From Lactobacillus johnsonii ATCC 33200 (GTDB taxonomy: Bacteria; Bacillota; Bacilli; Lactobacillales; Lactobacillaceae): a DNA stretch of 64,000 nt. Location of the stretch: NCBI RefSeq assembly GCF_000159355.1, contig NZ_GG670121.1, positions 206,308 to 270,307 of the forward strand, in the 5' to 3' direction. A program made the position numbers and the translations under genes. The first letter of the stretch is position 1. Each line of letters opens with the position of its first letter. This document shows, piece by piece, positions 1-8,356 of this stretch. The notes under the pieces are model-generated. The model ran no database searches. It had not been told where the DNA came from and worked only from the letters and a program-made list of their open reading frames with translations.

Positions 1-324
1 TTCACTCATTACAAGGCAATAATATTTAATCCGCTCTAAATATTTTTCATTAAAATCATTCTGCCAATCAAAAGGAATGTAACATCCCTCAATAATTAAA
101 TTCTGTCCATTCTCAATCACAATTTTAATTATTTCTCGCACAATCGGCCACAAATAGTCCGTAAGTTGATCATCATCTTCAGGTGTGAGCTTTGTGTAAC
201 TACCACGAATCATTCCCATTTTTAAATGATCAATAGATAGATATGGATATTTATATTTTTCAAGTAAACACTGTGCCAGAGTAGTTTTTCCAGTATGTGA
301 TGCACCAGTTATTAAAACAATCAT
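1..324 (-). CDS. P-loop NTP-binding kinase-like protein (partial, C-terminus outside window)
   Basis: The frame opens at an ATG at 324 and runs off the left edge after 108 codons. The N-terminus (MIVLITGASHTGKTT) is a Walker A loop of GxxxxGK[ST] form. An Asp-His follows shortly after (SIDHLKMG), and a later segment reads LIIEGCYIP, which resembles small adenylate/nucleoside kinase-like ATPases. The ATG overlaps the TGA of ogt (ATGA), so the two are translationally coupled. The substrate cannot be told from this fragment. Confidence 0.7.
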   Translation of the reverse strand, partial: MIVLITGASHTGKTTLAQCLLEKYKYPYLSIDHLKMGMIRGSYTKLTPEDDDQLTDYLWPIVREIIKIVIENGQNLIIEGCYIPFDWQNDFNEKYLERIKYYCLVMSE

Positions 325-794
325 TTATTTTTTCTCTCAAGTTCAAGTAAAAACTTCTTTATTTTAACGCCATATGCATAGCCAGTTAGACTTCCATCTG
401 CGCCAACAACGCGGTGACAGGGAACCAAAATCATAATCGAATTATTATGATTGGCCATTCCAATAGCTCTTGAAGCCTTGGGCTTGTCTATTAGTTTAGC
501 AATTTCGCCGTAAGTTTTTGTCTCACCATAAGGAATTTGTTTAAGTTCTTGCCACACTTTCTTTTGAAATTGTGTTCCTTCTTGCTTCAAAGGAAGATCA
601 AATTTTTTTCTTTTTCCAGCAAAATACTCTGCTAGCTCTACTTTACACTCTTGAGCTAACTTATTTGCTGCTTCATTTCCCACTATATTTTCTTCATGAT
701 CAGTAGGTTTTGCGCTGACTATTGCTTTATCGGTAGCAATTATCTGCAGTAATCCTATTGGTGTGGTTACGGTTAATTTGCTAATCTCGCTCAT
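321..794 (-). CDS. ogt: Methylated-DNA--protein-cysteine S-methyltransferase
   Basis: A 157-residue suicide DNA-repair protein that transfers the O6-alkyl group from guanine to its own cysteine. The active-site motif PCHRV is present (ILVPCHRVVGADGSLTGYAYG), preceded by the helix-turn-helix region (YGETKTYGEIAKLIDKPKASRAIG). Length is normal for a single-domain Ogt without an Ada N-terminus. A good Shine-Dalgarno (AAGGAGGATAAAA) precedes the ATG. The gene overlaps the downstream P-loop kinase by four bases. Confidence 0.93.
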   Translation of the reverse strand: MSEISKLTVTTPIGLLQIIATDKAIVSAKPTDHEENIVGNEAANKLAQECKVELAEYFAGKRKKFDLPLKQEGTQFQKKVWQELKQIPYGETKTYGEIAKLIDKPKASRAIGMANHNNSIMILVPCHRVVGADGSLTGYAYGVKIKKFLLELERKNK

Positions 795-867
795 TTTTAT
801 CCTCCTTTTTTATTATTTTAGTTAACCAAATACAAGAAAACTATTCAATTTCATGAGTAGCTTATTT

Positions 868-1786
868 TTATCGCTCTTGCTTTTTAATCCCAAAAATCAA
901 CAAAGTTGCCAACAATGTAACTAATATCGTTGTACCAAGTGACCACTGGTAGCCACTGATAACAGATCCTGTCTGATCTTGAACCAGATTTTTAGTTGTT
1001 ACTGCCAGTGCCGTACAGAAGGAGTGGCTTCCCTATCTTAAATTGGCGTTTAATAAAGATCATAATAAAAGCTATTCCAACAAGTGCAAATAAAGCTGTA
1101 TAAATTCCATTACTATCGCTTTCACCTAAACGTCCTAAGCTATAGAGTAGTGATCCAAGACCTACAATTGCATAAAGTACTGACTGAAAATCTGCACTTA
1201 TCTTCTTAGGTTCGAGCAAATTTTCAACAAAAAATTGTGTACAGATTAAGGTCAAAATGGTAAATGGCAACAACACAATAAAGAGCATGCGCCAGTCATA
1301 AAATTCTAAGATTACTCCTGATAAAGTCGGCCCAATTGCTAGTCCCAAGTTAATGATGATACCCGCAATCCCAATGGCAAGACCACGATTTTTAGCCGGA
1401 ATGATGATTGTCAATACATTCGTAACCAACGGCATATTGATCCCCACAGCAATGGCTTGAACTAAGCGCCCAAGCAACAAAAATGTGAAGTTTGGCGCAA
1501 AAGTTGAAATTAAAGTTCCAATTAAGAAGATGCCCATTGTCATTGTAAATAAACGCTTCAAAGGAAAACGATGCATGAAAAATGCGGCTAGAGGCATTAT
1601 CATTCCTGCCACCAACATATATCCCGTGTTCAGCCATTGCGCACTCATTTGGCTGACATGTGTTTCTTCCATAATCATTGGTAAGCCGTTGTTCATCAAC
1701 GTTTCTGCCAAAGTCGTAATAAAACTTCCTAGCAAAAGCGTGGCCATCATTAAATTTACTTTGCTGCGATTATTCTTTATTGCCAT
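868..1786 (-). pseudogene. MFS drug exporter (DHA2/EmrB-like) with internal deletion
   Basis: The first ~255 residues are a normal N-terminal half of a 14-TM MFS multidrug exporter (MMATLLLGSFITTLAETLMN; motif C-like GIIINLGLAIGPTLSG). The frame then ends abruptly after IGKPLLLYGTGSNN at 992. In another frame, just downstream, the last ~45 residues of the same kind of protein reappear (TALAVTTKNLVQDQTGSV to LLIFGIKKQER, stop at 868-870). The middle of the C-terminal half is missing and the ends are joined out of frame. The start lies 3 nt after the stop of the B3/4 gene, so they form one operon. Confidence 0.85.
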
Positions 1787-1789
1787 TAA

Positions 1790-2494
1790 TTACTCCCATT
1801 CAAATTCTGGATGATTACGATCTACAGACCCGACTTGCGTTTTTACACCAAAAATTTCAGCAACCCTAATTGCTAGATCTGTTCGTGCTTTATTTACAAT
1901 ATCTTTATTCACATCTGTAAAGCCATAAATTGGAAAGAAAACATCGCGAGTTTGATCAATGATTTTGCCGTGCTCGCTTTGACACCAAGTCCATCTACGC
2001 GTTCTCACATATTTCCCTACTGCATAAAAAACTTCCTCTTCATCAGGTTCTTCTATTTTATCTGTACCAAGTGGAATAAAGTTATCACCAGGTTGAGCCA
2101 CACGCATCATAATATTATCTTCAATCCCATCTAAACTATGCGTCCCCATGAATAGCGTGTACTTCAGTGAAATCGCATTATTTAGATCAACAAGTGGATT
2201 AATATGCGGTAAATCTTTTCCTTTTGATAAACGTTTAAACAAAGCTTCGGCAGAACAAGGATAACGATTAGGATTAATACCAATTTTTCTAAAAGCTTCG
2301 CGATAGGGAATAATTTCCTCATTTTCCTTAACATTCACACCATCAAATCTTTCTTGTGAGAAGTTCATGTATTTATTGAGAAGCTCATTAATTTTAGGAT
2401 AATCCTGACTATTATCGACTTCCTTTGCCACTACAACCCCTACATACAAATTTGGTAATTTTTCAAAAATCTCAGGTGTAACTATAAATTTCAT
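1790..2494 (-). CDS. B3/4 tRNA-binding-domain protein
   Basis: A 234-residue protein resembling the free-standing B3/B4 domain found in phenylalanyl-tRNA synthetase beta chains. The typical stretch PYREAFRKIGINPNRYPCSAEA is visible in part (YREAFRKIGINPNRYPCS), followed by LVDLNNAISLKYTLFMG. Such proteins are suspected to bind or edit tRNA or aminoacyl substrates, but the function is not settled. I chose the ATG at 2494 because it follows AAGGAGGATATTT; an ATG six codons upstream lacks such a site. It is the first gene of an operon with the broken MFS exporter, and a strong terminator-like hairpin ends only a few bases before its SD. Confidence 0.75.
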   Translation of the reverse strand: MKFIVTPEIFEKLPNLYVGVVVAKEVDNSQDYPKINELLNKYMNFSQERFDGVNVKENEEIIPYREAFRKIGINPNRYPCSAEALFKRLSKGKDLPHINPLVDLNNAISLKYTLFMGTHSLDGIEDNIMMRVAQPGDNFIPLGTDKIEEPDEEEVFYAVGKYVRTRRWTWCQSEHGKIIDQTRDVFFPIYGFTDVNKDIVNKARTDLAIRVAEIFGVKTQVGSVDRNHPEFEWE

Positions 2495-2510
2495 AAATAT
2501 CCTCCTTAAC

Positions 2511-2562
2511 AAAAAAAGCTGGATAAGAAACCCGCCGCAATGCGACGCTCTTATCCAGCTTG
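2511..2562 (-). terminator. Strong terminator/attenuator hairpin directly before the B3/4 gene SD
   Basis: On the minus strand the arms AAGCTGGATAAGA and TCTTATCCAGCTT pair over 13 bp. An inner stem CGTCGC/GCGGCG is closed by ATT, and seven T follow. The T-run is only 4 nt from the AAGGAGG of the gene at 1790-2494. It could end GNAT transcription, but a good promoter lies upstream of it, so it also sits in the leader of the B3/4 operon. Confidence 0.8.
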
Positions 2563-2610
2563 TATCAGTTTACAAACCCTCTGAACTTAAAAAGTATTTG
2601 ATTTTGAATA

Positions 2611-2640
2611 ATTGTATCAGTAAGGCTGATGATTGGTCAA
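2611..2640 (-). promoter_or_regulatory. Promoter of the B3/4-MFS operon
   Basis: Minus-strand TTGACC (2635-2640) and TACAAT (2611-2616) are separated by 18 nt. Transcription starting about 7 nt downstream would give a leader of roughly 110 nt that contains the hairpin at 2511-2562 before the start codon. Confidence 0.7.
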
Positions 2641-2664
2641 GACTCTATTGATTGTACAAAATAT

Positions 2665-3165
2665 TTATCTCAATTCCCTCACCATATTGTAGCTACTTAC
2701 GTCTTCTGGATCAGGGATATCATCACTAGTCTTGCCTTCGTTGACAAAGCCACGCGTTTCATAAAAATGGAAGAGCTTAGGTAAACAAGTCAGTGTAACT
2801 GCACCTCTATCCTGGGCTTGAGCAATCTTGCATAATTCTTCAATTAAAGCTGATGCAATTCCCTGCTTACGATATTCTTTTCTAGTCGCCAAACTCAAAA
2901 TTGTTTGATAAGGATACTGTGCATTATTCGATTGATTTTTAAAATAGAGCTCATCCTTAATGTAGCGATCTTTACTTACTGGACCAAAAACGTGGCCCAC
3001 TACTTTTCCATCAACTTCTGCAACTAAAAAAGTATCTGAGTAATTTTCAATCCGGCCGATCATATCCTTACGCGTCATTTCTTCTGACATATGAAAAGCA
3101 CTCGATTCAAGCTCAACACTTGCATCTAGATCATCCATTTTTACAGTACGAATATTTAATGTCAT
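2665..3165 (-). CDS. GNAT-family N-acetyltransferase
   Basis: A 166-residue acetyl-CoA-dependent acyltransferase. Motif A is visible as LSLATRKEYRKQGIASALIE (R-x-x-G-x-A pyrophosphate loop), followed by a C-terminal FYETRGFV that is typical of the family. It resembles the AANAT-like branch (arylalkylamine-type), but the substrate is not readable. It is transcribed alone; the downstream hairpin at 2511-2562 would end its transcript. Confidence 0.85.
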   Translation of the reverse strand: MTLNIRTVKMDDLDASVELESSAFHMSEEMTRKDMIGRIENYSDTFLVAEVDGKVVGHVFGPVSKDRYIKDELYFKNQSNNAQYPYQTILSLATRKEYRKQGIASALIEELCKIAQAQDRGAVTLTCLPKLFHFYETRGFVNEGKTSDDIPDPEDVSSYNMVRELR

Positions 3166-3218
3166 CTATTTTTCTCACTCTTATGTTTTCTATTTTTGTT
3201 TAATATTCCTCTTGATAG

Positions 3219-4137
3219 CTATTCCTTACTATTTTTGAGCCCCTTGAATTTAACTTTTAACTTAATTACTCGATCCATATGCAGTAAATTAGGATTTTGA
3301 CGGTACAATGCTGTAGCAGATTCAAACAACATATAAATTTAACCATCTTGCATTTTATCCTTTTTAAATAGTCCTTTTTTATTAAGTTTATAGGCAAAAA
3401 GTTGATCACCTCGGACTTTATCGAAGTAGCCGATATAGAGTTTATTCTTATGATAAGTCATATAAGATGTTCGAAGTGGTACTAATAAGTTAGTACCATG
3501 TTCAAATTTTATTGGCTTTTTCTGTTTCTTAAAATTATATTTTTCAATTTCTTTCAGCGTTACCGATTGCACTTGTGCTCGCTGTTCCTGATTAATAGTG
3601 GCTACCCATAAACGCTTATGATCTTCGTCATAAGTAATTCCCCCAACATGATCAATATTATTTAAGGCAATTGTTTTTACAAAGCGACCAGTCTTAAAAT
3701 CTAATACCCAAAGAACTGAATCAAAGGTCTTGCTTTTACTATACGCTGAAATAATCAAATATTTATGGTCAATAATTGCTAAGCCTTGTGGATCCATATC
3801 ATATGCAATCCCTGGTTGTCCCTGACCAGGAGGAGTATATTTAATTGCTGCTGACTGAATCAAACCGGGAATCACATAGCAAGTTGGTTTTTGCTTAAAA
3901 TTCAAGTTTTTATAAATATCTGGATAATTTTGGGATAATAAATTTTTGAATTCTTTAGTTGGATAAGAAGCTGAACGAGTACTAGTGTTATCAATTAAAG
4001 CAGGTTGGGGCTTCAATTTATGATGTGGAGTTTTCTTTTTAGAATTATTCCACCATGTAAAAATACCTATACATATTATTAAAACTATTCCAATTGTAAC
4101 CCAATAATTAACTCTTTTTAGAATTTTTTTCTTTCAA
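3219..4137 (-). pseudogene. Membrane-anchored beta-propeller-like protein, frameshifted and interrupted
   Basis: An SD (GGTGGAGGAA) precedes a TTG at 4137, which opens a frame that soon hits a run of seven A (plus-strand T 4124-4130). Removing one A joins it to an N-terminal signal anchor (VTIGIVLIICIGIFTWW) and the long soluble part (YDMDPQGLAIIDHKYLIISA, VLWVLDFKTGRFVKTI, HVGGITYDEDHKRLWVAT), which looks like repeated beta-propeller blades. A TAA at 3339-3341 then interrupts coding that continues in the same frame (IYMLFESATALYRQNPNLL and on) to a TAG at 3219. Intact length would be ~305 residues. Function unknown; the similarity to secreted propeller proteins is inferred. Confidence 0.7.
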
Positions 4138-4334
4138 AAATTCCTCCACCTTACTCCAAATAAGTTTTCTCTTTTAACTCTATCATATCAATAATTTTAC
4201 TATAGTTTAGTATCAGCTACTTACGATGATACTTTTCAAAGTGAACTATTTTTTGGATATAATTATGGTAAAAGCCCGCAAATTAATTGTGAGCTTTTTG
4301 ACTAATCTATATTCTTTTGCAAACAAATTTTCGC

Positions 4335-4340
4335 TATAAT
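4335..4340 (+). promoter_or_regulatory. Probable -10 of the Hol-Tox toxin transcript
   Basis: TATAAT at 4335-4340, with TTCTTT 17 nt upstream as a poor -35. It lies about 90 nt before the small toxin frame. Confidence 0.45.
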
Positions 4341-4431
4341 TATATCCGCAGAAAGTTTTATGAGCGGTGGCTGTTTTTCCTCCCGAAGGTGAGGCCTATG
4401 GTCCGACATCAATTGGAAAGGGTTCAGCCTA

Positions 4432-4551
4432 ATGAGTGTTTACGATGCCATCTCGTTAATGCTATTGTTTGGTACTTTTTTGTTAGCATTGCTAACATAT
4501 ATCGAAACCACAACAAAAAATAAAAAACGCCGCTCAATATATAACTTTTGA
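4432..4551 (+). CDS. Putative holin-like toxin (Hol-Tox family), 39 aa
   Basis: A 39-residue frame begins MSVYDAISLMLLFGTFLLAL and ends with a basic tail (TTTKNKKRRSIYNF). It has one transmembrane helix and the typical look of the Hol-Tox small membrane toxins of lactobacilli and enterococci, which belong to type I toxin-antitoxin systems. The SD GGAAAGGG lies 8 nt before the ATG. Upstream sequence GAGGCCTATGGTCCGACA is of the sort that accompanies these loci. The 3' end of the frame lies inside an inverted repeat that would terminate a convergent RNA, as expected for an antisense-controlled toxin. Confidence 0.75.
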   Translation: MSVYDAISLMLLFGTFLLALLTYIETTTKNKKRRSIYNF

Positions 4552-4586
4552 CCGAGTTATTGAGTAAGCGTTTGCCAAAACTATAA
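4505..4586 (-). ncRNA. Candidate antisense RNA (antitoxin) to the Hol-Tox gene
   Basis: On the minus strand a hairpin with arms built from AACGC and CTCAATA against TATTGAG and GCGTT is followed by six T. Its position overlaps the 3' end of the toxin frame. A TATAGT (-10-like, plus 4580-4585) lies just upstream in this direction. The arrangement matches a convergent antisense RNA of a type I toxin-antitoxin pair; transcription itself is inferred. Confidence 0.5.
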
Positions 4587-4614
4587 TTTTGTTACCGCTC
4601 TTAAAGCGGGCTGC

Positions 4615-4640
4615 AAAGGAGATCTTATGATCTCCTTTTT
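4615..4640 (+). terminator. Terminator of the toxin transcript
   Basis: AAAGGAGATC-TTAT-GATCTCCTTT hairpin followed by a T-rich tract on the plus strand, 64 nt after the toxin stop. Confidence 0.75.
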
Positions 4641-4681
4641 CTTTATCTAAATTATAGCATATTTATTAGTAACTTCGACTT

Positions 4682-5191
4682 TTATTTTGCTTTACTTGGA
4701 ACTGAAATAGTCGCACTATCAATTATATGACCTTCCATCTCACGCAAAAAGTCGTTTAACCAATAACCTTCTTTTAGATCAAGTTTTGTGTCTAATGCAT
4801 ACACGGTTAAGGTGTAATAGTGCGTCTTATCAGGAGGCATCGGACCTGTATAGCCTTCAACTGGGCCAGAATTTTCACCCAAAAACTTGCTAATATTACT
4901 ATTATTTCCTTGAACAAAATCAAGGCTGCTATTCTTAGAATGACTAATATTAGCTGGAACATCTCGAACCGGAAGATTGGCAGCTAACCAGTGAATCCAA
5001 GTAAATCCACAGACTGGAACTGAATCAAAATCTCTAAAATACACAGCTAAAGTTTTTGCCTTATCAGGCGCATCAGTAATAAAAATTGGAAAAGATCTAC
5101 TAGGCTTCCCTTCAATCTTTTGATCAGCATTGGCAAATTTACCGTAGCAATCTGGAATAAATCCATTCATAGTTGGAATTTCTATTTTCAT
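4682..5191 (-). CDS. YbhB/YbcL-family Raf kinase inhibitor-like (PEBP) protein
   Basis: A 169-residue cytosolic protein of the phosphatidylethanolamine-binding-protein fold. Family hallmarks are PDKAKTLAVYFRDFD, then HWLAANLP, and the conserved ligand-site stretch GYTGPMPPDKTHYYTLTVYA. The biochemical role of the bacterial members is not established. It is a single gene with its own SD (TTTTAGGGGATA), flanked by the toxin locus and a TetR gene on the same strand. Confidence 0.85.
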   Translation of the reverse strand: MKIEIPTMNGFIPDCYGKFANADQKIEGKPSRSFPIFITDAPDKAKTLAVYFRDFDSVPVCGFTWIHWLAANLPVRDVPANISHSKNSSLDFVQGNNSNISKFLGENSGPVEGYTGPMPPDKTHYYTLTVYALDTKLDLKEGYWLNDFLREMEGHIIDSATISVPSKAK

Positions 5192-5353
5192 TGACGTATC
5201 CCCTAAAACTTCGTTTTTTAATTACTATTCTTTTTATGCTACTTCATATTTAAGTACAATTATTTCTCAATTGCCAACAAAACCACTTCATTCAATACTT
5301 TAGCCAGTTATCGTGGAGTTCAGCCTAGTATACTATAAATTATTTTATCGTCT

Positions 5354-5986
5354 CTATTTTTTATTTATATTCATGGAAGCTATCGGTGACTCACGTAAAA
5401 ATGTAAGTATACTTTGACGAACGTCATATGGAGCTAATCTATCGCTGTATTCAAGCAAGACTCTTACCATACCAATGATGCTATATACAAATACCTGCAC
5501 ACTAATCATCATTCTCATTTGGTCTTTTTCGTCCATTTTTAACTCATCAATATGTTTCATCTGGCTCATACGTTTCATAATTTTCTCACAACCAGTGTGG
5601 AAAATCATATTATAGAAACGCGTATCCCCATTATCAGATAACAAGAGTTGAATCTCTTTTTTATGCGCATAACAGAACTCAATGGTATTTTTTGTTGCAT
5701 TTAAAATAGTCTCTAACTGATCTTCAAAAGGCACATCTAAATCAAGATCTCCTAGTGAATCACGATCTTTTTCAACATTTTTTAGATACTCTGCCATAAA
5801 GCTATCTTCTATATCTCTTAGCAAATCATTGACATCTGAATAATATTGATAAAACGTTCTAGTACTTACGCCAGCCTTATCAATAATATCTTTTACTTTT
5901 AGCTCATGCACACTCTTATCTTCTAAGCAGCTTAAAAGAGCAGTAATTAAATTATTCTTTGTATTCTGCACCCTAATATCACTCAA
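5354..5986 (-). CDS. TetR/AcrR-family transcriptional regulator
   Basis: A 210-residue repressor with the N-terminal three-helix TetR DNA-binding domain (VKDIIDKAGVSTRTFYQYYS) and a C-terminal helical ligand domain. The start is a TTG at 5986, preceded by GTGAGG; no ATG fits upstream. It is divergent from a small gene of unknown function at 6142, and the shared 155-nt gap holds a promoter that it may control. The ligand and target are unknown. Confidence 0.88.
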   Translation of the reverse strand: MSDIRVQNTKNNLITALLSCLEDKSVHELKVKDIIDKAGVSTRTFYQYYSDVNDLLRDIEDSFMAEYLKNVEKDRDSLGDLDLDVPFEDQLETILNATKNTIEFCYAHKKEIQLLLSDNGDTRFYNMIFHTGCEKIMKRMSQMKHIDELKMDEKDQMRMMISVQVFVYSIIGMVRVLLEYSDRLAPYDVRQSILTFLRESPIASMNINKK

Positions 5987-6078
5987 ACTTTTTCCTCACT
6001 TCTCTTTCCTGGATAACTTACTCTCTGTAACTTTCTTTGAGGTAATTATTTTTTCTTTTTCAACTTAGTTAACAGTCA

Positions 6079-6107
6079 TTGTTTTTACTTTTTTCAATTT
6101 ATATACT
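6079..6107 (+). promoter_or_regulatory. Promoter of the hypothetical gene at 6142
   Basis: TTGTTT (6079-6084), 17-nt spacer and TATACT (6102-6107). It lies in the gap divergent to the TetR gene. Confidence 0.5.
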
Positions 6108-6141
6108 TTAGGTGCAATAGTAAGAATAGGAATTGATAGCG

Positions 6142-6534
6142 ATGATTAACTTAGATAGCAATGACTATGTCATTAACAAAAAAGATCAAAAATTACTTAA
6201 ACAATTTGAAAAACAAGTTCTAAACTCTCAAATCTTATATCCTTTTCATCCGATTAGACATATCAACTGCGAATTTTTCCACTTTATTAAAGGCTCAGGA
6301 AAAGACTTATTACTTGATTTTGTAATGCAACCTAAAAAACGTAATGTAATTTTTTCTGAGCTACTATTTATTAGTTACAAATACTTAGCTAAGGTCAGAT
6401 ATGACATTGATGACTATTTTCTTAGAAAAAATTGGGTTAATCTGATTAATGTCTCATATACCAATGACATTATTACCGATGTTTCATCTTTCCTAACTAA
6501 GATTGATGAAGCAAATAAGCTTGAGTTTAATTAA
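6142..6534 (+). CDS. Hypothetical protein, 130 aa
   Basis: I do not recognise this protein. It begins MINLDSNDYVINKKDQKLLK, has no signal peptide or transmembrane helix, and is rich in Lys, Asp and aromatic residues (HINCEFFHFIKGSGKDLLLD). The ATG at 6142 is preferred over a TTG three codons earlier because the AGG of the SD (6128-6130) would sit too close to the TTG. It is divergent from tetR and ends at a bidirectional terminator, so it may be a TetR target. Confidence 0.6.
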   Translation: MINLDSNDYVINKKDQKLLKQFEKQVLNSQILYPFHPIRHINCEFFHFIKGSGKDLLLDFVMQPKKRNVIFSELLFISYKYLAKVRYDIDDYFLRKNWVNLINVSYTNDIITDVSSFLTKIDEANKLEFN

Positions 6535-6543
6535 GTACTATAA

Positions 6544-6595
6544 AAGCCTATTAAATCATGGTTCATCAATACAAAGATTTAATAGGCTTCTTTCA
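6544..6595. terminator. Bidirectional terminator between the 130-aa gene and guaA
   Basis: AAGCCTATTAAATC and GATTTAATAGGCTT form a 14-bp stem with T-rich flanks on both strands. It serves converging transcripts. Confidence 0.8.
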
Positions 6596-6624
6596 TTTAT
6601 ATTCTTTTTTCAGAGATGAGTCTC

Positions 6625-8178
6625 TTATTCCCATTCAATAGTGGAAGGTGGCTTACTGGTAATATCGTAAACTACGCGGTTAATGTGGTCACATTCATCT
6701 ACGATTCTAGTAGAAATCTTACTTAATACATCCCATGGAATTTGGGCAAAGTCAGCAGTCATCCCATCAATTGAAGTTACGGCACGAATACCGATAGTGT
6801 AGTCATAAGTACGACCATCCCCCATAACACCAACTGAACGAATACCTGGCAAAACTGTGAAGTATTGCCAAATATCTTCTTGAAGACCAGCATTCTTGAT
6901 TTCTTCACGTAAAATAGCATCTGATTCACGCACGATCTTCAGCTTGTCTTCAGTAACTTCGCCAATAACACGAATACCAAGACCTGGACCTGGGAATGGT
7001 TGACGCCATACTAAGTCATGAGGAATACCGAGCTTTTCACCAAGTTCACGAACTTCATCCTTGAATAGCTTACGAAGTGGTTCAATTAATTCGAAGTGCA
7101 TGTCTTCAGGAAGACCACCAACATTATGGTGTGACTTAATAGTTTGAGCGGTATTCGTTCCAGACTCAATAACGTCAGTATATAGAGTACCTTGGGCCAA
7201 GAAGTCGACATCTTTTAACTTTTTAGCTTCTTCGTTGAAGACTTCGATAAATTCTTTACCGATGATCTTACGTTTTTGTTCAGGATCAGTTACTCCCTTA
7301 AGCCTATTCAAAAAACGCTCTTGGGCATTCACGCGAATAATATTAACGCCAAGATCCTTGTTCAAAGCTTGCATTACTTGATCGCCTTCGTCTTTACGAA
7401 GCATCCCGTGATCAACAAAAATTGCAGTTAATTGATCACCAATTGCCTTGTGAAGAAGAGTAGCAGTAACACTAGAATCAACCCCACCGGAAAGGCCCAA
7501 GATAACCTTCTTATCGCCAACTTTTTGACGAATTTCATCAACTTGCATCTCGATAAAGTCATCCATAGTCCAGTTAGCTTCGGCACCACAAACCTTAAAG
7601 GCGAAGTTCTTCAAAATATCTAAACCATACTCTGAATTACGAACTTCGGCATGGAATTGAATTCCGTAGAATTTCTTCTCATCGTTAGCAATTGCAGAAA
7701 TTGGACAGTTCTTACTCTTAGAAGTTACAGTAAAGCCTTCTGGAGCCTTAGTTACTAAGTCACCATGACTCATCCAAACGTATTGTTCTCTTGGCAAGCC
7801 CTCAAATAAAACTGCATTAGGATCAATTACCTCAATATCAGCACGACCATATTCGGAATTATCAGCCTTTTCAACCTTACCGCCCAAATCGTAACTCATG
7901 AGTTGCATCCCATAACAAATCCCCAAAATTGGAATACCAAGCTTGAAAATTTCAGGATCAACTTTTAAAGCACCCTTGTCATAAACACTGTTTGGACCAC
8001 CGGAAAAAATAATTCCCTTAGGGGCCATTTCTTTAATCTTTTCAATACTTAAGTCATGTGGTAAAAGTTCTGAATAGATACCAAAGTCACGAATTCGACG
8101 AGTAATCAATTGGTTATATTGACTACCAAAATCAAGCACAATAATCTTGTCAAAATCATTTAGATTAGTCTTAGCCAC
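6625..8178 (-). CDS. guaA: GMP synthase (glutamine-hydrolysing)
   Basis: A 517-residue enzyme that aminates XMP to GMP with glutamine and ATP. The N-terminal class I glutaminase domain has its nucleophile in GICYGMQLM and the catalytic His in GIQFHAE. The ATP-pyrophosphatase loop is LSGGVDSS. The C-terminal dimerisation domain ends with the family's usual [10 protein letters not shown]. The start is GTG with a strong SD (AAGGAGAAAATT). A TTGACC/TAAAGT promoter lies just upstream. It fits with nearby xpt-pbuX in guanine supply. Confidence 0.97.
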   Translation of the reverse strand: MAKTNLNDFDKIIVLDFGSQYNQLITRRIRDFGIYSELLPHDLSIEKIKEMAPKGIIFSGGPNSVYDKGALKVDPEIFKLGIPILGICYGMQLMSYDLGGKVEKADNSEYGRADIEVIDPNAVLFEGLPREQYVWMSHGDLVTKAPEGFTVTSKSKNCPISAIANDEKKFYGIQFHAEVRNSEYGLDILKNFAFKVCGAEANWTMDDFIEMQVDEIRQKVGDKKVILGLSGGVDSSVTATLLHKAIGDQLTAIFVDHGMLRKDEGDQVMQALNKDLGVNIIRVNAQERFLNRLKGVTDPEQKRKIIGKEFIEVFNEEAKKLKDVDFLAQGTLYTDVIESGTNTAQTIKSHHNVGGLPEDMHFELIEPLRKLFKDEVRELGEKLGIPHDLVWRQPFPGPGLGIRVIGEVTEDKLKIVRESDAILREEIKNAGLQEDIWQYFTVLPGIRSVGVMGDGRTYDYTIGIRAVTSIDGMTADFAQIPWDVLSKISTRIVDECDHINRVVYDITSKPPSTIEWE

Positions 8179-8221
8179 AATTTTCTCCTTCTAAAAAATA
8201 ATTTATCCCTATTTACTAGAA

Positions 8222-8250
8222 ACTTTACTAAGAAAAATTCAATTGGTCAA
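8222..8250 (-). promoter_or_regulatory. guaA promoter
   Basis: Minus-strand TTGACC (8245-8250), 17-nt spacer and TAAAGT (8222-8227), about 45 nt before the GTG start. Confidence 0.7.
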
Positions 8251-8300
8251 TCATTAATTTATTTTTTAACTTCACAAGCATCAAAATAGCGCTTTGATAA

Positions 8301-8352
8301 TTTGTATATAAAAATTGAAGTAAAACTATACTATTCAATTTTTATATACAAA
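8301..8352. repeat. Perfect 19-bp inverted repeat before the broken membrane-protein gene
   Basis: Arms 8301-8319 (TTTGTATATAAAAATTGAA) and 8334-8352 are perfect reverse complements with a 14-nt loop. The right arm touches the SD (AGAGGTG) of the next frame. It may be an operator or a leader hairpin; there is no T-run on the plus side, so it is not a simple terminator. Confidence 0.8.
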
Positions 8353-8356
8353 AGAG

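Noticed and set aside
4317..4523. 68-codon plus-strand frame over the toxin locus
   Set aside because: It lacks an SD and overlaps the 39-codon Hol-Tox frame, which has an SD, a TM helix and family-like sequence.
5192..5353. Extra gene between PEBP and TetR
   Set aside because: Both strands have short stop-rich frames and no SD; nothing supported.
8301..8352. Inverted repeat as an intrinsic terminator
   Set aside because: There is no U-tract after it on the plus strand and the stem is AT-only; operator or leader hairpin is more likely.
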